DNA of 64,000 nucleotides from Euonymus europaeus (GCA_963580455.1 OY756963.1:27671555-27735554); one strand, 5' to 3'. Counted from the stretch's first letter, positions 10,493 through 21,495 are shown. Notes: generated by a model not told the origin, from the sequence alone. Numbers and translations are program-made.

Positions 10493-12730
10493 ATGGTGGA
10501 CGAGGCAGCTCACCCATATGCATTTCACGTCTCCGGTCCTCGAAATGTTGCCTCTCCTACTTGGAAAGACCTCATCTATTCTAGTTGGTCAGTGCCTTGG
10601 GCTTCTAATTTCATCGTTCTGTTTTCAATTCGTTCAATTTGTGCCAGGTTTTGTGTCTGTTTTTAGGTATCAGGGTTTTTCACTTTTTCTTTTTCTGGAC
10701 TGTTGTTCGACTTGAGAATGATGTACCCATCTACGGCTGCAAAGATTTATTTGGGATATGAACTTGTTTTGTTAAAGTTTTGTGCTTGGGCTCGGTTCGG
10801 TGCTCCGAGGTTTGAGTGATTAATCAAGCGAATATCTAGTAAACAGAGACATGAACTAGATTTGAAGTTTGGTGTTTCTATGGGAAGTTATTTATTGGTT
10901 TATTTGTGTTTTATGACAAGCATGACAAATTAGGCCTTGGTGGCTTGGACGAGACCAGAGACTGGTGATTTGTTTTGTGGAGTCGGTTAATGGAATGAGT
11001 GATCTGTAAAATAGAGGGAGTAAGCAAGGAAAATTTGTGGTCTTTCTGTGGAAATTAATTTATGGGCTTCTCTTGCTTTAGTCATATTTGGTAATTTGCC
11101 TTTGAATGTATCTATGATTGCATGGGTTTAGTGAGGGCTTCCTTGCATGTGACAATTTAATAATGGAATTTCCTTAGAATTTAAACTATACCAGAAAAAT
11201 TTAAATAGGCACATTTATAAACTTAAAATGGGATTCTAAATCAGTTTCCATGTCTACTGCAAACAAAATTTAGGTCTTTCTCTTTATGTTAGGAGTGTGA
11301 TTTTGGTGACTTTTCTAAGTACATAAATTGGGTTTCTGTTTTAAACCAATTAATCACTGTGGCACTCTGCTGTCAGTGATTATGTCAGTCCTCATTAAAA
11401 CTTTATTGGTTCTCATGTTTTTCCCTATTATGCTTTCTCTGTTTGTTTTTGTTTTGACCTTCACGTTTTCTGTCCTTTTCCTTCTTCTTTTTAGATGTTC
11501 AAAAGTTGTTGCTCCTAGGACTTCTAAGATATACTTAGATTAATTGTTTCTTTAAGACATCAGTTGCTGTTGCTGGTTATGGAGGCCTACAGGCCTATGT
11601 ATGCTTTTTAAATTCATAATAATCTTGAACTTTTTTTTAATCTAATTAGGCAAAAATCTAATTTTTTTTTAACTCTGTAATTTCTCATGATTAATCTGTT
11701 CAACAGGAAGGATGCAAACTACAAGAGAACCGCTATGTCCTGCTTCATACAAGCAGTTTACTTACTTGAACTTGACAAACAAGAAAACAGAACAGCAGAA
11801 AATGCCTTGGCTCCAGCATGGTGGATGATCTTCAGGTACAAGCTGGTTCAAACATTAATTGATGAAAGAGATGGATCCATATTTGGTGCAGTACTAGAAT
11901 GGGATAGACCTGCAGCATTGGCTGATCTGGTACTTGTCAGACCCAGTGGAGCACCTAAGGCTGTTTTGGCACTTCGGGGCACGTTACTCAAAAGCCCAAC
12001 CATCCGAAGAGATATTGAAGATGACCTCCGGTTTCTAGCCTGGGAAAGCCTGAAGGGTTCAGTTAGGTTCAAAGGAGCATTTGAAGCCTTAAAATCCATG
12101 GCTGAAAGGTATGGGAGCGGCAATATATGCGTTGCCGGTCATTCACTGGGTGCTGGGTTTGCTCTACAAGTGGGAAAAGCATTAGCCAAGGAAGGGCTAT
12201 ATGTAGATGCACATTTATTTAACCCTCCTTCTGTTTCACTGTCTATGAGCATGAAGAACATTGGGGAAAAAGCTGGCTCTGCTTGGAAGAAAATTAAATC
12301 GATGCTTCCTGCAACTAGCGAAGCTCAGGGCATCAGTGATGAGGTGGAGGAGAATTCTGCTGTTGGGTTAAAGAACTGGTTATTGAATTTTTATGGGGAG
12401 AAGTCTCCTGTGCAATTAAATAAATGGGTACCTCATTTGTATGTGAACAATAGTGACTATATCTGTTGCTCTTATACTGATTCCGATCAACCAGAAGACA
12501 AAAGTGTAGAGAAGAAGAATATGGGTCCTTCAAACAGGGGAGTGGTAGCAGCAAAGCTTTTTGTGAAGTCGAAGGGAAAACAAAGGTTTCTCGAGGCTCA
12601 TGGATTAGAGCAGTGGTGGTCGGACGACTTGGAACTTCAACTAGCTATCCATAATAGTAAGGTGATAAGTAGGCAGTTGAAGTCCCTGTATAGCCTCCCA
12701 GCTTCTCAACAAATACTGGGGAAGCCATAG
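10493..12730 (+). CDS. Alpha/beta-hydrolase, lipase class 3-like (GDSL esterase/lipase At4g10955-like)
   Basis: Two exons, 10493-10587 and 11707-12730, joined in phase through a split Trp codon, giving 372 aa. The nucleophile elbow GHSLG is at residues 176-180 (candidate Ser178), after VLALRGT, which probably forms the oxyanion region. The family has a Trp and basic motif early on (here WKDANYKRTAMSC), and exon joining rebuilds it. It probably hydrolyses an acyl ester, but the substrate is not known. Despite the common database name it has no GDSL motif. No signal peptide or membrane segment is evident. The ATG at 10493 is the first in frame. The 1.1-kb intron holds no other gene. Confidence 0.85.
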
Positions 12731-13582
12731 TGACAAAAGGTTGTTGCTTTCTTTGTTTACCAAATAATCATTTCCAATTGGGATTTCTCACTACCTTTCT
12801 GTTGTTTATAATGTCTGAATTTTCTTGTACCATTGGCTTTCCCCTGCTCTCCATGTTTTGCTAATCAGCAAATATTTCCTGATTTGCTTGGATATATAAA
12901 GTCGTTTTTTCTGCTTCTTTTGTTCCTCATTTCTAAAAATAATTTTGTCAGTTAAATTGCCTGACTTTGTTTCATCACTTCATGAAGTATTCAACACTGA
13001 TAAAAGTAAATTAAATTAAATATAAAAATAATTGTCGTTACACAAATGAAAATCTTATTTTTTATCGTTCTTTCAACAAGTCCTAAATTTTTACATCCTA
13101 AACCTAAAGAACCCAGCTCCTCTCCATTCTCAATTTTTGACATGTTAAAAATTGATACAAATCATATAATAGTTTTCAAGTTCGTGCTGATTATTATCAT
13201 GCAGCATTTTATAAGAGCAACAATCCTCAGTAAGTTGCTGTGAATATAGCCTCATGAGACCATCTCATGGCCATGACATGAAATCTACCTTTATCTCTCC
13301 ATCTATCTCTTTTTCATTGCCCATTCCAGAAAAATGCTACTATGTATTGTAATCACAAGGCCTATTCCTTGCCAAATTACAAAGTATTTCCATTTGTTCT
13401 GCCGATATATTGTGAAGGAGATCTGGAAAGGTAATACATTCAGTCAATGAATGTTCATGTAATATATCAACAATCGGTTTTCTGTACTTGTAGATTACAT
13501 TTCTTCATGAATCCACATGAATTATGTATATGCACAGTTTTATTTATTTTTAATTTTGCCTGATTATAGTGAAAGAATAATT
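12731..13582. other. Spacer between the hydrolase gene and the VQ cluster
   Basis: AT-rich with no supported gene. The part from about 13420 to 13580 resembles the sequence downstream of the second VQ gene (about 15400-15574), so the tandem duplication includes 3' flanking DNA. Confidence 0.5.
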
Positions 13583-14035
13583 TTACATCAGCCCTGATAA
13601 CCCATGGCTGACATTTTTCTTAACCTGGGAAAAGTATACATAGCTGGTAACACAAGAATGTGGCTCGGTTTCTAAAAGCCATGACTCCAGATCCTAATCC
13701 GGAAACAGGTTCTCAAGCTGGCTTATTGACGATAGGTCATATTTTGTATTTTTGTGTCATTTACATTCATTTGATTGTTTACTAGATTTGCTTCTTCTTT
13801 GAGATTCGATTGGTTGCAGATATCTATTGAATTGAAAGATTTATCAAGTGATGCCTCGATGCTACTTTCAGGATCTTCAATGTCTATGACATGAATTGAT
13901 CTCTCCATTGTATGTGATGGTATGTTTGAGGTGGGGGTCGTACCTTTGGCCGCAAAACTCTGATCAAACTGTTGAATTGCTTCTTCTCAGCCTCTCAGGC
14001 ATGATAATGGATGCTGGACTTGCTTTCTTCACCAT
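13583..14035 (-). pseudogene. VQ-motif protein pseudogene (copy 1 of the cluster)
   Basis: This is a damaged copy of the gene at 15575-16096. On the minus strand it starts MVKKASPAS, shifts frame, continues KKQFNSLIRVLRPK, then jumps directly to the proline-rich region and on to ERSIHVIDIEDPESS. The segment that holds the FxxxVQxLTG motif in the other two copies is missing, along with a stretch of about 25 residues around it. The C-terminal part (NNQMNVND, then an early stop) and the 3' sequence still align with copy 2. The TATA-containing upstream sequence is also retained. Without the motif it could not act as a VQ protein even if translated. Confidence 0.85.
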
Positions 14036-14089
14036 TGTCCCAAAATCTTCAAATGGATTTAAGCTGGAGCTAGCTGGACTCAAAAAATT

Positions 14090-14112
14090 TCTTGTACATA
14101 TATAAGCAGAGG
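14090..14112 (-). promoter_or_regulatory. TATA box of VQ copy 1
   Basis: On the minus strand CTCTGCTTATATATG lies about 65 bp upstream of the pseudogene ATG. The same CTCTGCTTATATA block precedes VQ copy 2, which shows that the core promoter was duplicated with the gene. Confidence 0.6.
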
Positions 14113-14314
14113 ATGGGGTTGATTGGTCTGAGTCTGAAGGCGGTGGAAGAGAAACATCTGGCTACAAAAAGATGCTGAAAATTATGCTGATTCTACAATT
14201 ATGCTCCATAAAAGAAGTCCACGCCCACCAACTCTATAGATTCAGGTATCATTTATGCTTTCTCTCATTTCACTTTCTTACTTTCTAATGCATGAATGAT
14301 CATTTTAAGAATAT

Positions 14315-14336
14315 ACTAATGCTTGTAGTTACATGG
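14315..14336. promoter_or_regulatory. Conserved upstream element, copy A (proximal, VQ copy 1)
   Basis: It reads ACTAATGCTTGTAGTTACAT and is preceded by ATGCATGAATGATCATTT, which is also found before copy C. One of five related sites upstream of the VQ genes. Confidence 0.55.
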
Positions 14337-15574
14337 GATGAAAGTCACAGTATAGTTTGTCAATCTTCTAAGCTACTTCAATGAACAAAACGATACATTT
14401 TATACCATTAGAGGGGTATGGTCAAACATGAAAGTCATATTGAAAATCACAAATATTCCAAGCGTTTTATCCACTCCAACCTCATCCTCCTCTTTGCTTG
14501 CCTTTGGAAGCTTATCCTTACAGAAAATCAAATCTACACTTTTTATATTTATTACCAAGGGTCCAAGAGTACTAGGTAAAGCAATTGATTAAATATTAAG
14601 TGACTGTATTTTGACATTTGATTATTTCATTTTGTAGGACTCTGGAGTTAACTAATAATGATGAAGGTTGTTGCTTTGGAATGCTATGGCCTTTATGATA
14701 ATATTGTACGTGTCTAAAAACCTGTTCCTTTCCTTTTCTAAGATATCCTATTTACCAAACTCCTCATATAGAGACTAATAAGCCTTCTCATTTCCCATAA
14801 GAAGAAATATCCTTTTATCTCTCTCAATCTACCTCATTGACTGTTCAAGGGAGAATGCTACGGCTTGTATTTATGTATGGGATGTGTAAAAGTTGGTCAA
14901 AAAGGTGGCTGCTTTCAGCAATAAAAGTGAGAATTCTAAATAGTATTAGCTAATCTGCCTGTTTTTATCTGCTTGTTCTCTTCTGACTTCCGAGTATCAT
15001 CAATTTGATTTCTGGTTTTGAGTCTTAGGATTGTTATATGGTAGTATCTCAGCGGTCCACGGTAGTCAAACCAAAATATAGTATTTTTACTCACTTTCTG
15101 TCCACTTTTGCTCACTTTTGAAGGGGCAGGAAACGAATATTATATTCAATCAGTGCATTTTCTCAACAACTTTTAACAAATTATGTGAAAACTCCCCTTC
15201 TTTTGGAACTATTACATTCATGCTCAGCAACGAATCATCAGGTGGTATTGTAATAAACAAACTCAAAATGCTAAATAATGTGAAAGTCTAAGAACCAAAT
15301 TTCTACAGTGTCTAAGAAGTCAGAAGCGAGTTTATGCTGAGTTACAAATCTCTAGGTCAGACTTTGCAGTTCACCTGCAGATAAATGATAGAGTGAGAGG
15401 ATAGCAATACATACAGACATACAGTTAATGAATGTTCTTCTGTACCTCTAAATCACATTACTTTTTTGAATCCACATGAACAATGTCCATGCATATACTG
15501 TTGTTATACACTAAGGCTTGCTTGTAGTGATAGAATAATTTCATCTATTGCTTGCTTGAAATGAGAGAATAATT
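14337..15574. other. Duplicated spacer between VQ copies 1 and 2
   Basis: No gene is seen. It contains upstream sequence of copy 1 and, from about 15360, the 3' flank of copy 2. Conserved element B is at 14853-14878. Confidence 0.5.
14837..14900. promoter_or_regulatory. Conserved upstream element, copy B, with two W-box cores
   Basis: AATGCTACGGCTTGTATTTATG (about 14854-14875) is preceded by TTGACT (14837-14842) and followed by GGTCAA (14895-14900), which is TTGACC on the minus strand. TTGAC[CT] is the known WRKY binding core. About 820 bp upstream of the copy 1 ATG. Confidence 0.5.
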
Positions 15575-16096
15575 TCATATCAGCCCTGATAACTCGTACT
15601 CATATAAGCTGACCTCCTGCTCAACCTGAGAAAAGGTTGCATAACCGGTATAGAAAGAATTTGGTTCTGTTTCTAAGAGCCATGCCTCCAGATCGCAATC
15701 GTTGAACAGACTCTCTAGCTGCATTGTTGATGATAAGTCACATGTCTTGTTGTTAATATTCATTTGATGATTTACTACATTTATCCCTTCATTTGGATCC
15801 ACCTGGTTGCAGGCATTAAATGGATTGAAATATGCATCCGCTGATTCCTCTGTGCTACTTTGAGGGTCTTCAGTGTCTATGACAGGGATTGATGTCTCTA
15901 TTATTTGGGATGGCATGGTTTGAGGTGGGGCTGAAGAAGTCGTGCTTCCGTTGGTGGTAAGCTCTTGAACAAGTCTCTTGAAGTTACAGCTGTCAGTGAT
16001 GTACACCTTTGGCTTCAAAACTTTGATCAAACTATTGAATTGTTTCTTCTCATTCTTAGAAATCTCCAGGGATGCTTGACTTGCTTTCTTTACCAT
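15575..16096 (-). CDS. VQ-motif protein (copy 2)
   Basis: An intronless frame of 173 aa. The VQ motif FKRLVQELTT is at residues 39-48, in the KPKVYITDS context typical of plant VQ proteins. The usual final Gly (LTG) is Thr here. VQ proteins are nuclear cofactors that bind WRKY factors and tune defence and growth genes. The C-terminal half is acidic and Ser/Asn-rich with a short conserved end (LSGLI) shared with copy 3. The core residues F, V, Q and L are intact, so it is probably functional. A TATA box lies at 16153-16161. It lies between a pseudogene copy and an intact copy on the same strand. The WRKY partner cannot be told from sequence. Confidence 0.9.
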   Translation of the reverse strand: MVKKASQASLEISKNEKKQFNSLIKVLKPKVYITDSCNFKRLVQELTTNGSTTSSAPPQTMPSQIIETSIPVIDTEDPQSSTEESADAYFNPFNACNQVDPNEGINVVNHQMNINNKTCDLSSTMQLESLFNDCDLEAWLLETEPNSFYTGYATFSQVEQEVSLYEYELSGLI

Positions 16097-16152
16097 TGTT
16101 TCAAAATCCTTAAATTGGTTAATTTGTTGTCCCCTTGATTAAATTTTTCCAT

Positions 16153-16161
16153 GTTTATATA
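16153..16161 (-). promoter_or_regulatory. TATA box of VQ copy 2
   Basis: TATATAAAC on the minus strand lies 57-65 bp upstream of the ATG and sits in the CTCTGCTTATATA block shared with copy 1. Confidence 0.6.
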
Positions 16162-16289
16162 AGCAGAGGGTGAAGGTGATAGAAAAGAAACAAGTAAAAA
16201 GACATAAAGATGCTTAAAATGATGTTGATTCGGCAATGAGGCTCCCAATAGTAGTCCATGCCCACCAACTCCCTACCTTTCCATGGCAT

Positions 16290-16311
16290 ATCTCTCTCTC
16301 TCTCTCTCTCT
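16290..16311. repeat. (CT)n microsatellite
   Basis: About ten CT units lie about 200 bp upstream of VQ copy 2. CT or GA tracts are common in plant promoters and leaders. Confidence 0.8.
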
Positions 16312-16349
16312 TCTTTTAATTTTAAAGCATGCATGATCATTTGCAGAAT

Positions 16350-16373
16350 ATTCTAAGGTTTGTAGTTACATGG
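16350..16373. promoter_or_regulatory. Conserved upstream element, copy C (proximal, VQ copy 2)
   Basis: It reads TTCTAAGGTTTGTAGTTACA, preceded by GCATGCATGATCATTT and followed within about 25 bp by TTGGTCAAG, a W-box core on the minus strand. It sits at nearly the same distance from its gene as copy A does. Confidence 0.55.
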
Positions 16374-18014
16374 ATTTTGTCACATTAAGTTGGTCAAGCT
16401 CTAGAGTTACTTTCAGGAATAAAAATATATTTTATACCATAAAAGTAATTGTTCAATGAGGGAAAAGAGCATTATCACTCTGAAGTCATGCTGAGAATCA
16501 TAGAGCCTTGTAGGATCCTCAACTTCATAGGCTTAGCTTTTTAGAGAATCTCAACAATCCCAAAATCCATCTCCGTTTTCTGTCTTGTATGAAAAAAATC
16601 TGGCCTGATATGCGTCCTAGTGAATAAATAGTGATAATATTATATGTAAACACAACAGTATGCAGAAGAGAAATTAAAATTTCATTGGGTTTTTTAGTGC
16701 AAGTGTATCATATGGTTGGCCCTAGAATACTTGGTGTCTGCAATAAAAGGAATAAAAAATCAATCAAGTCTGTGAGTCGATTTTTTTTCTTCTTTAGTTT
16801 ATTTCCTTAGCTTAGTCAATAAGATTAGATGCTATTGCTTACCTTTAATATTCTATCTTCTTATCATGCGGTATCCCTCTTCAGCTCTCTCAATTCCTCT
16901 CCCTCTCTCGTTGACTGGAAAATGCTAAGGCTCGTAGTTACATGAAAAATGTGGAAACTGGTCAAAATTATGCCTGCCTGTCTTTATCTCCCTATCTCTT
17001 CTAATTAAGTTAAATTAATTTTTAATTCGAAGTACATCAATATTGTTATTTTATTGTTAGGATGCTTTAGCAGATCTTTATACGAAGAAATGTAAAATTT
17101 ATATTAAACTCAAGATGCAACTTTTTGGGTTATGTAGACTTTCAACTTTTATCTTTTTAGGCTATAAAATATTGTCTGGCATGGTGTAGAAGCGATTATT
17201 CATAAGAGCTAAAAATACCGGACATGCGTTGGAGATGTGTTCTCTTGTTTTGGGCAAATGTTCATCCTGTTTCTACTGACAGTTCTTGATGTTCTGCGTT
17301 TCATCGTCATCAAAGTCTTTACTTCCAATTTTTTGGGATAAGCTTTAAGAATCTTTTATTTATGTTAGTTGAAATGAACCTGGTATGAAACAGGGTTTGC
17401 TCTGCTATCAGTTTTTTCATTTTTTGTTCTCATTATACTCAACTTTTGAATTTGACTCATATTTCAGTGTAGGGATTGAATTTATATAGCTTGACTCAAT
17501 TTAAAAGATTTGGCCAAGGTTCCATTTTTAGAAGAAACCTATTATTATTATTGGAAGTTATGGAGACAAAGAGATTGCCCAATACCGCAATACTCTGCTT
17601 TCCTGATTCACTTTGATTTCTTTCTTTAACTAACTTTCTAGTTTATTATAATTAATATTTTAAGTAAACCCATAAGTTGCTAGCAATTCAGTGCAATAGC
17701 TAGTTAGCTACCTCGCTACCTCAGCTTATATTAATACTTTCCTAAACCAGTCTTATGCATTTTCTTATGTGGGGGATAGAAAATTAATATACAGGACAAG
17801 CACATATCAGAAAACCCAAAAATCATATTTCCACCAGTGAAAAGTATACAAGAGTATAGAGGCTAACAAATAGAAATTATATGTCTTTAATTTCTATACA
17901 GAGTATTTACATGGGACTATGTAACCCTTTTTTCTCCTATAATTATATTTACAGTAGAGCAAAACCACTCCTGGGTTTTCCTTCTTTTTATATGTCGTGG
18001 GGGAAAAGCAAACC
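16374..18014. other. Spacer between VQ copies 2 and 3
   Basis: No supported gene. It contains conserved element D (16911-16965) and otherwise unremarkable AT-rich sequence. Confidence 0.45.
16911..16965. promoter_or_regulatory. Conserved upstream element, copy D, with two W-box cores
   Basis: AATGCTAAGGCTCGTAGTTA (16921-16940) is immediately preceded by TTGACT (16911-16916) and followed by GGTCAA (16960-16965). The layout matches copy B, about 820 bp upstream of the copy 2 ATG. Confidence 0.55.
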
Positions 18015-18626
18015 TCACATCAAGCCAGAAAACCCATAATCATGAATGGTGAGCCCTTGCTGTATTTGAGAAAAATCGTCTGAGACATGTGATGGGTCCA
18101 TGTCTAATAGCCATGACTCCAGCTCCAACAAGTTCAACTGTTGATTCACTGATTGAATTCCTGATATCTGATCATACCCATGATTTGATTTTTCATTGCA
18201 GAACTCAAATGAATCAAAGAATGCATCAAGGGAACCTTCCATGCTACTCTCAGGTTCTTCTTGATATTCTAAATTGATGGTCTCTTGATTCGCCTGTTGA
18301 TTCATCGATAGAACTCCTGGTATTTCCCCGTGGAAAGATACTTGGTTGTAGAACTCGAAGGAATCAGTGGATGCATCAATTGACCCCTCAATGCTAGTTT
18401 CAGGCTCTACTAGCACTGGAACAGTCTCTGGCAATCTTTCCGATAGTGGAGATGATGTCGTGCTTCCTCCATTGCCTGTTAGCTCTTGAACGAGCCTCTT
18501 GAAGCTTGAGCTGTCTGTAATATAAACTTTTGGCTTCAAAAGCTTTATCAAACTGTTGAACTGCTGTTTCTTCTGATCACTGTTCTTGAATATTCTGAAC
18601 GATTTTTGATTTACTTTCTTTCCCAT
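18015..18626 (-). CDS. VQ-motif protein with internal 50-residue duplication (copy 3)
   Basis: An intronless frame of 203 aa. The canonical VQ motif FKRLVQELTG is at residues 42-51, after KPKVYITDS. Residues 73-113 and 123-163 are two copies of an acidic module at an exact spacing of 50 residues, sharing EPE.S.EGS.DA, DSFEF and NQQ. The DNA also matches at 150-bp spacing, so this is an in-frame tandem duplication that explains the extra length over copy 2. The C-terminus ends FSGLM, like LSGLI in copy 2. The family role is WRKY cofactor in the nucleus. TATA-like ATATATAAATAGGC lies about 65 bp upstream (about 18690-18703). Confidence 0.9.
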   Translation of the reverse strand: MGKKVNQKSFRIFKNSDQKKQQFNSLIKLLKPKVYITDSSSFKRLVQELTGNGGSTTSSPLSERLPETVPVLVEPETSIEGSIDASTDSFEFYNQVSFHGEIPGVLSMNQQANQETINLEYQEEPESSMEGSLDAFFDSFEFCNEKSNHGYDQISGIQSVNQQLNLLELESWLLDMDPSHVSDDFSQIQQGLTIHDYGFSGLM

Positions 18627-18689
18627 TTTCTTGATTTGGATTCAATCTCCCCTTTTTACCTGCTTGAAATAAGCTAGCCTCCCAAGAGC

Positions 18690-18703
18690 CTATTTATATA
18701 TTG
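18690..18703 (-). promoter_or_regulatory. TATA box of VQ copy 3
   Basis: ATATATAAATAGGC on the minus strand, about 65-75 bp upstream of the ATG at 18626. Confidence 0.6.
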
Positions 18704-18914
18704 AGCCTGATGAAATGACAGATTACTCGTGTGATTAATTATTTTTTAGTTAACGATGGACTAAACTCTTAAAAGATGCTGAAATGGATGTCTATTCCTA
18801 CATATTAAACTGTTTACACAGCAATCCTTGCCTTCCAAACAACCTAAATTGTTTATTAAAATCTCTGTTTTTCTCTGTATCATTTATCTCATTTTATTGG
18901 TGTGAAACAGTGGA

Positions 18915-18961
18915 AATGCTGAGGTTTGTATTTACGTGGAAATTACTTAACAATTAGTCAA
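18915..18961. promoter_or_regulatory. Conserved upstream element, copy E (VQ copy 3)
   Basis: AATGCTGAGGTTTGTATTTA (18915-18934) runs into ACGTGG, an ACGT-core site, and is followed by AGTCAA (18956-18961), TTGACT on the minus strand. It lies about 290-310 bp upstream of copy 3. Confidence 0.5.
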
Positions 18962-19806
18962 TTAATGCAAGATGGGTCTTACTGTCTAAGGAATAATAAA
19001 AAAAATTAAATAGTATTGGGTAGGAGGGTTTTCAAGGCACGTAGATTTTACTATTGAAAATGCTGTCTTCTTCTGTTTGTTTGCATGACATTGAGAAGGA
19101 AACCCTAAAGAAAGAAGTAGTTGTAAAGAGTGGGTGTCTGCACACTACTTACCGTGAAATACACACACATCTTTCCAATAACTTCTTGAAAAGTGAACGG
19201 AACTTGAAGAATAAATGGGAAATTAAAGGCATTCCGCATTTGTGTGGAAAGAAACAGGAAAAGAAGAAGAAGAATTAAAGAGAGAGAGACAGAGACTGCG
19301 ATTAGGGGAAAAAAGAACATAAAGAAATAATATGCAGATTAAATAACTTGATTGTTTCCTGCAAGCTTCACGTTAGAGTATTAGACTCACTAGTAAGACG
19401 AAAGATAAAAAGAATGAATATTCACCCCTCTTACAAGTTCGACCTTTCACAAGAGAGAGGATTTCCCAGGCACGAAACGAGGCGAAAATGACAGTATAGA
19501 GAGAGTAATGTTAATTGGGTAGCTAGGTAATATATAATCCATCACATTCCAACATGTTACTTTCCATGTCCGCCTTTCAAATCAAATTAAGTAACTAGAG
19601 TCTTGGAGTTGGCTGTCTTCTTGAGAGTGAGAGGTATTAAGCCCATCAGGTTAAGTTGGTTAATTGTTAATTCGGAAATGCTTAATCATGCGGTGCTGCA
19701 CAAAATGTAGCTTTCCAGTCTTTTTTAATTATTGGGAAGTTCTGCTTTTGGGTTTGCACTCAAATGCCTGATAAATGAGAGTTCCAAATATCCACTATCT
19801 GGTATC
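18962..19806. other. Spacer between the VQ cluster and the copia element
   Basis: No supported gene. Purine-rich runs occur near 19250-19310. Small open frames lack recognisable domains. Confidence 0.4.
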
Positions 19807-19903
19807 TGAAAGATATTGAAGATAATGGTTTCATTGAATTGAAAAAGGAATACAACAAGAGATATAAATATGTTAAAGCTAAGACAAATCTAACGGTAAC
19901 AAT

Positions 19904-21185
19904 TGAAAATAATCTCACAAGTCTACAATTAATATATAGTGAATAAGCAAGAGTCGATCCCACAAGGAGTGATGCTAATAAATATATAATATAACACTTG
20001 AATATAATTAATACAATTGTAAAAATGGCGTTTAAGTGGTGTAAGAGATAACAATAAGGATGAAGAAATTAACTATAAAAACAAGAATGAGATTTGTTGT
20101 AAAAATACTAGCTAGGACTCGCTATCCACCACAAACAATCTATAAAAAATGATAGATTGATAATTCCAACAAGCATATGATGACAATATTCACAACAAGG
20201 TCATGATCAAACTCAAGTTGTATGATTCTCTCTTTAGTGCATGTAAAGTGTATGGTATGTATCTCAGTAAGTGTATTATTAATTGAAATCTAACATGAAG
20301 TCTGCATCAATAATTAACAATCAAGAACCCAATAAGACAAAAAAGAATATGAATGTCACAAGAATCCTAATACATGGTGTCTGTACTTAGGTATTCAATA
20401 ATTGATTTCTCATAATTCGTTTTTACCGAATTATATATTGCAAGTAAGAACATATTCAACAAGGCAATTGGCCATGTTCTACAACAATTAATTTGAATAC
20501 ATGTTTCAAAGTTAGCTACTCAAAGAAATAAAATATTAGAATTCAAATATCATGGAAAGATCAAAATCATCATGCTTGTAAGAATATGAAATCCATACAA
20601 CTTATAGAATTGAAATCATGTTTAGGGTTTCAAGATTAAACCCTAACTAACAAAAATTTAGTTGTACATAATGAAATCAAACATTAAACATATTACAAAC
20701 ATAATTGAGAACACAACCCGTGGTTTCTTCTTTCTTCTTCCTTTTTTATTGGCTTCCCTTTTCCTCCTCCTTCAAGCTCTCTATTTATAAAAAGAAATGA
20801 GCACATTGGTGGTAACAAGTGGAGGAGATAATGTCACATTTTCAAATGTGGGTAAGGTTGTCCCCCCATTTATTGAATTTATGAACCTATTCTTTGAAAT
20901 AAGTGGAGATAATGGACAAAAATAAAAACGGTGGTTGATGACTTTGAAATGGTAATGGTGTTGATGTCATTGATGACATTGCCTTTGATGATCACCATGG
21001 GCTTCACAATTGGAGATTGATTGGACTTGGGTTGAACATCAGTGAGTTTGACCAAAATATGATGTTTTAGGCCTGAAAATGCATTTAAAACAATGAAGTG
21101 ATATTCAAAATAATATATGTAATTTAATGTGCAAATATATCACGTAAAACCTTAATTATTTATAAGTGCTCATATTTTATCAACA
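19904..21185 (-). mobile_element. Probable solo LTR inserted in the left copia LTR
   Basis: The match between the two copia LTRs breaks at about 19904. On the minus strand the segment would start TGTTGATAAAATATGAGCAC and end in CA. Near its end it carries a GTCGATCCCACAAGGAG phrase typical of one class of plant LTRs. No clean target duplication was found, and the copia LTR does not clearly resume at 21186, so a deletion probably followed. Confidence 0.45.
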
Positions 21186-21495
21186 TTAGAATGCATCAAT
21201 TTTCCCATGGAGAAGCTGGGCATGATGCACGAGTGAACGAAGGACTGTAGAACAAGGATCAAGGTTTTAAAAAGCGAAAGGCGATTTGAGGCGGTCAAGC
21301 TATGTTGAGGCGAGGTGGTAGTCTCAAGGCGAACGAGGCAGTCACCTCATTCCAAACCAAAAAAAAAAAAAGGATTCTCAACATATAAAAGCATCCATAA
21401 TAATCATAACATTGAAAATGTTCATGAAAACATCACAAATAATCGTCCATAACATAGAAATATAGAATTTCTTAAGAAAAACATATCCCTAATAA

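Noticed and set aside
10225..10584. 119-residue plus-strand frame overlapping hydrolase exon 1
   Set aside because: It is in a different frame from the exon that joins correctly to the lipase body, and it looks like 5' UTR translated by chance.
19054..19320. Overlapping frames on both strands near a purine-rich run
   Set aside because: Low-complexity Lys/Glu versus Leu/Phe/Ser translation of a GA/CT tract with no recognisable motif.
21240..21360. GC-patterned phrase with repeated AGGCGAG/AGGCGA as a regulatory or CRISPR-like repeat
   Set aside because: Units are irregular and have no spacers. Similar AGGCG-rich text is common in plant repeats.
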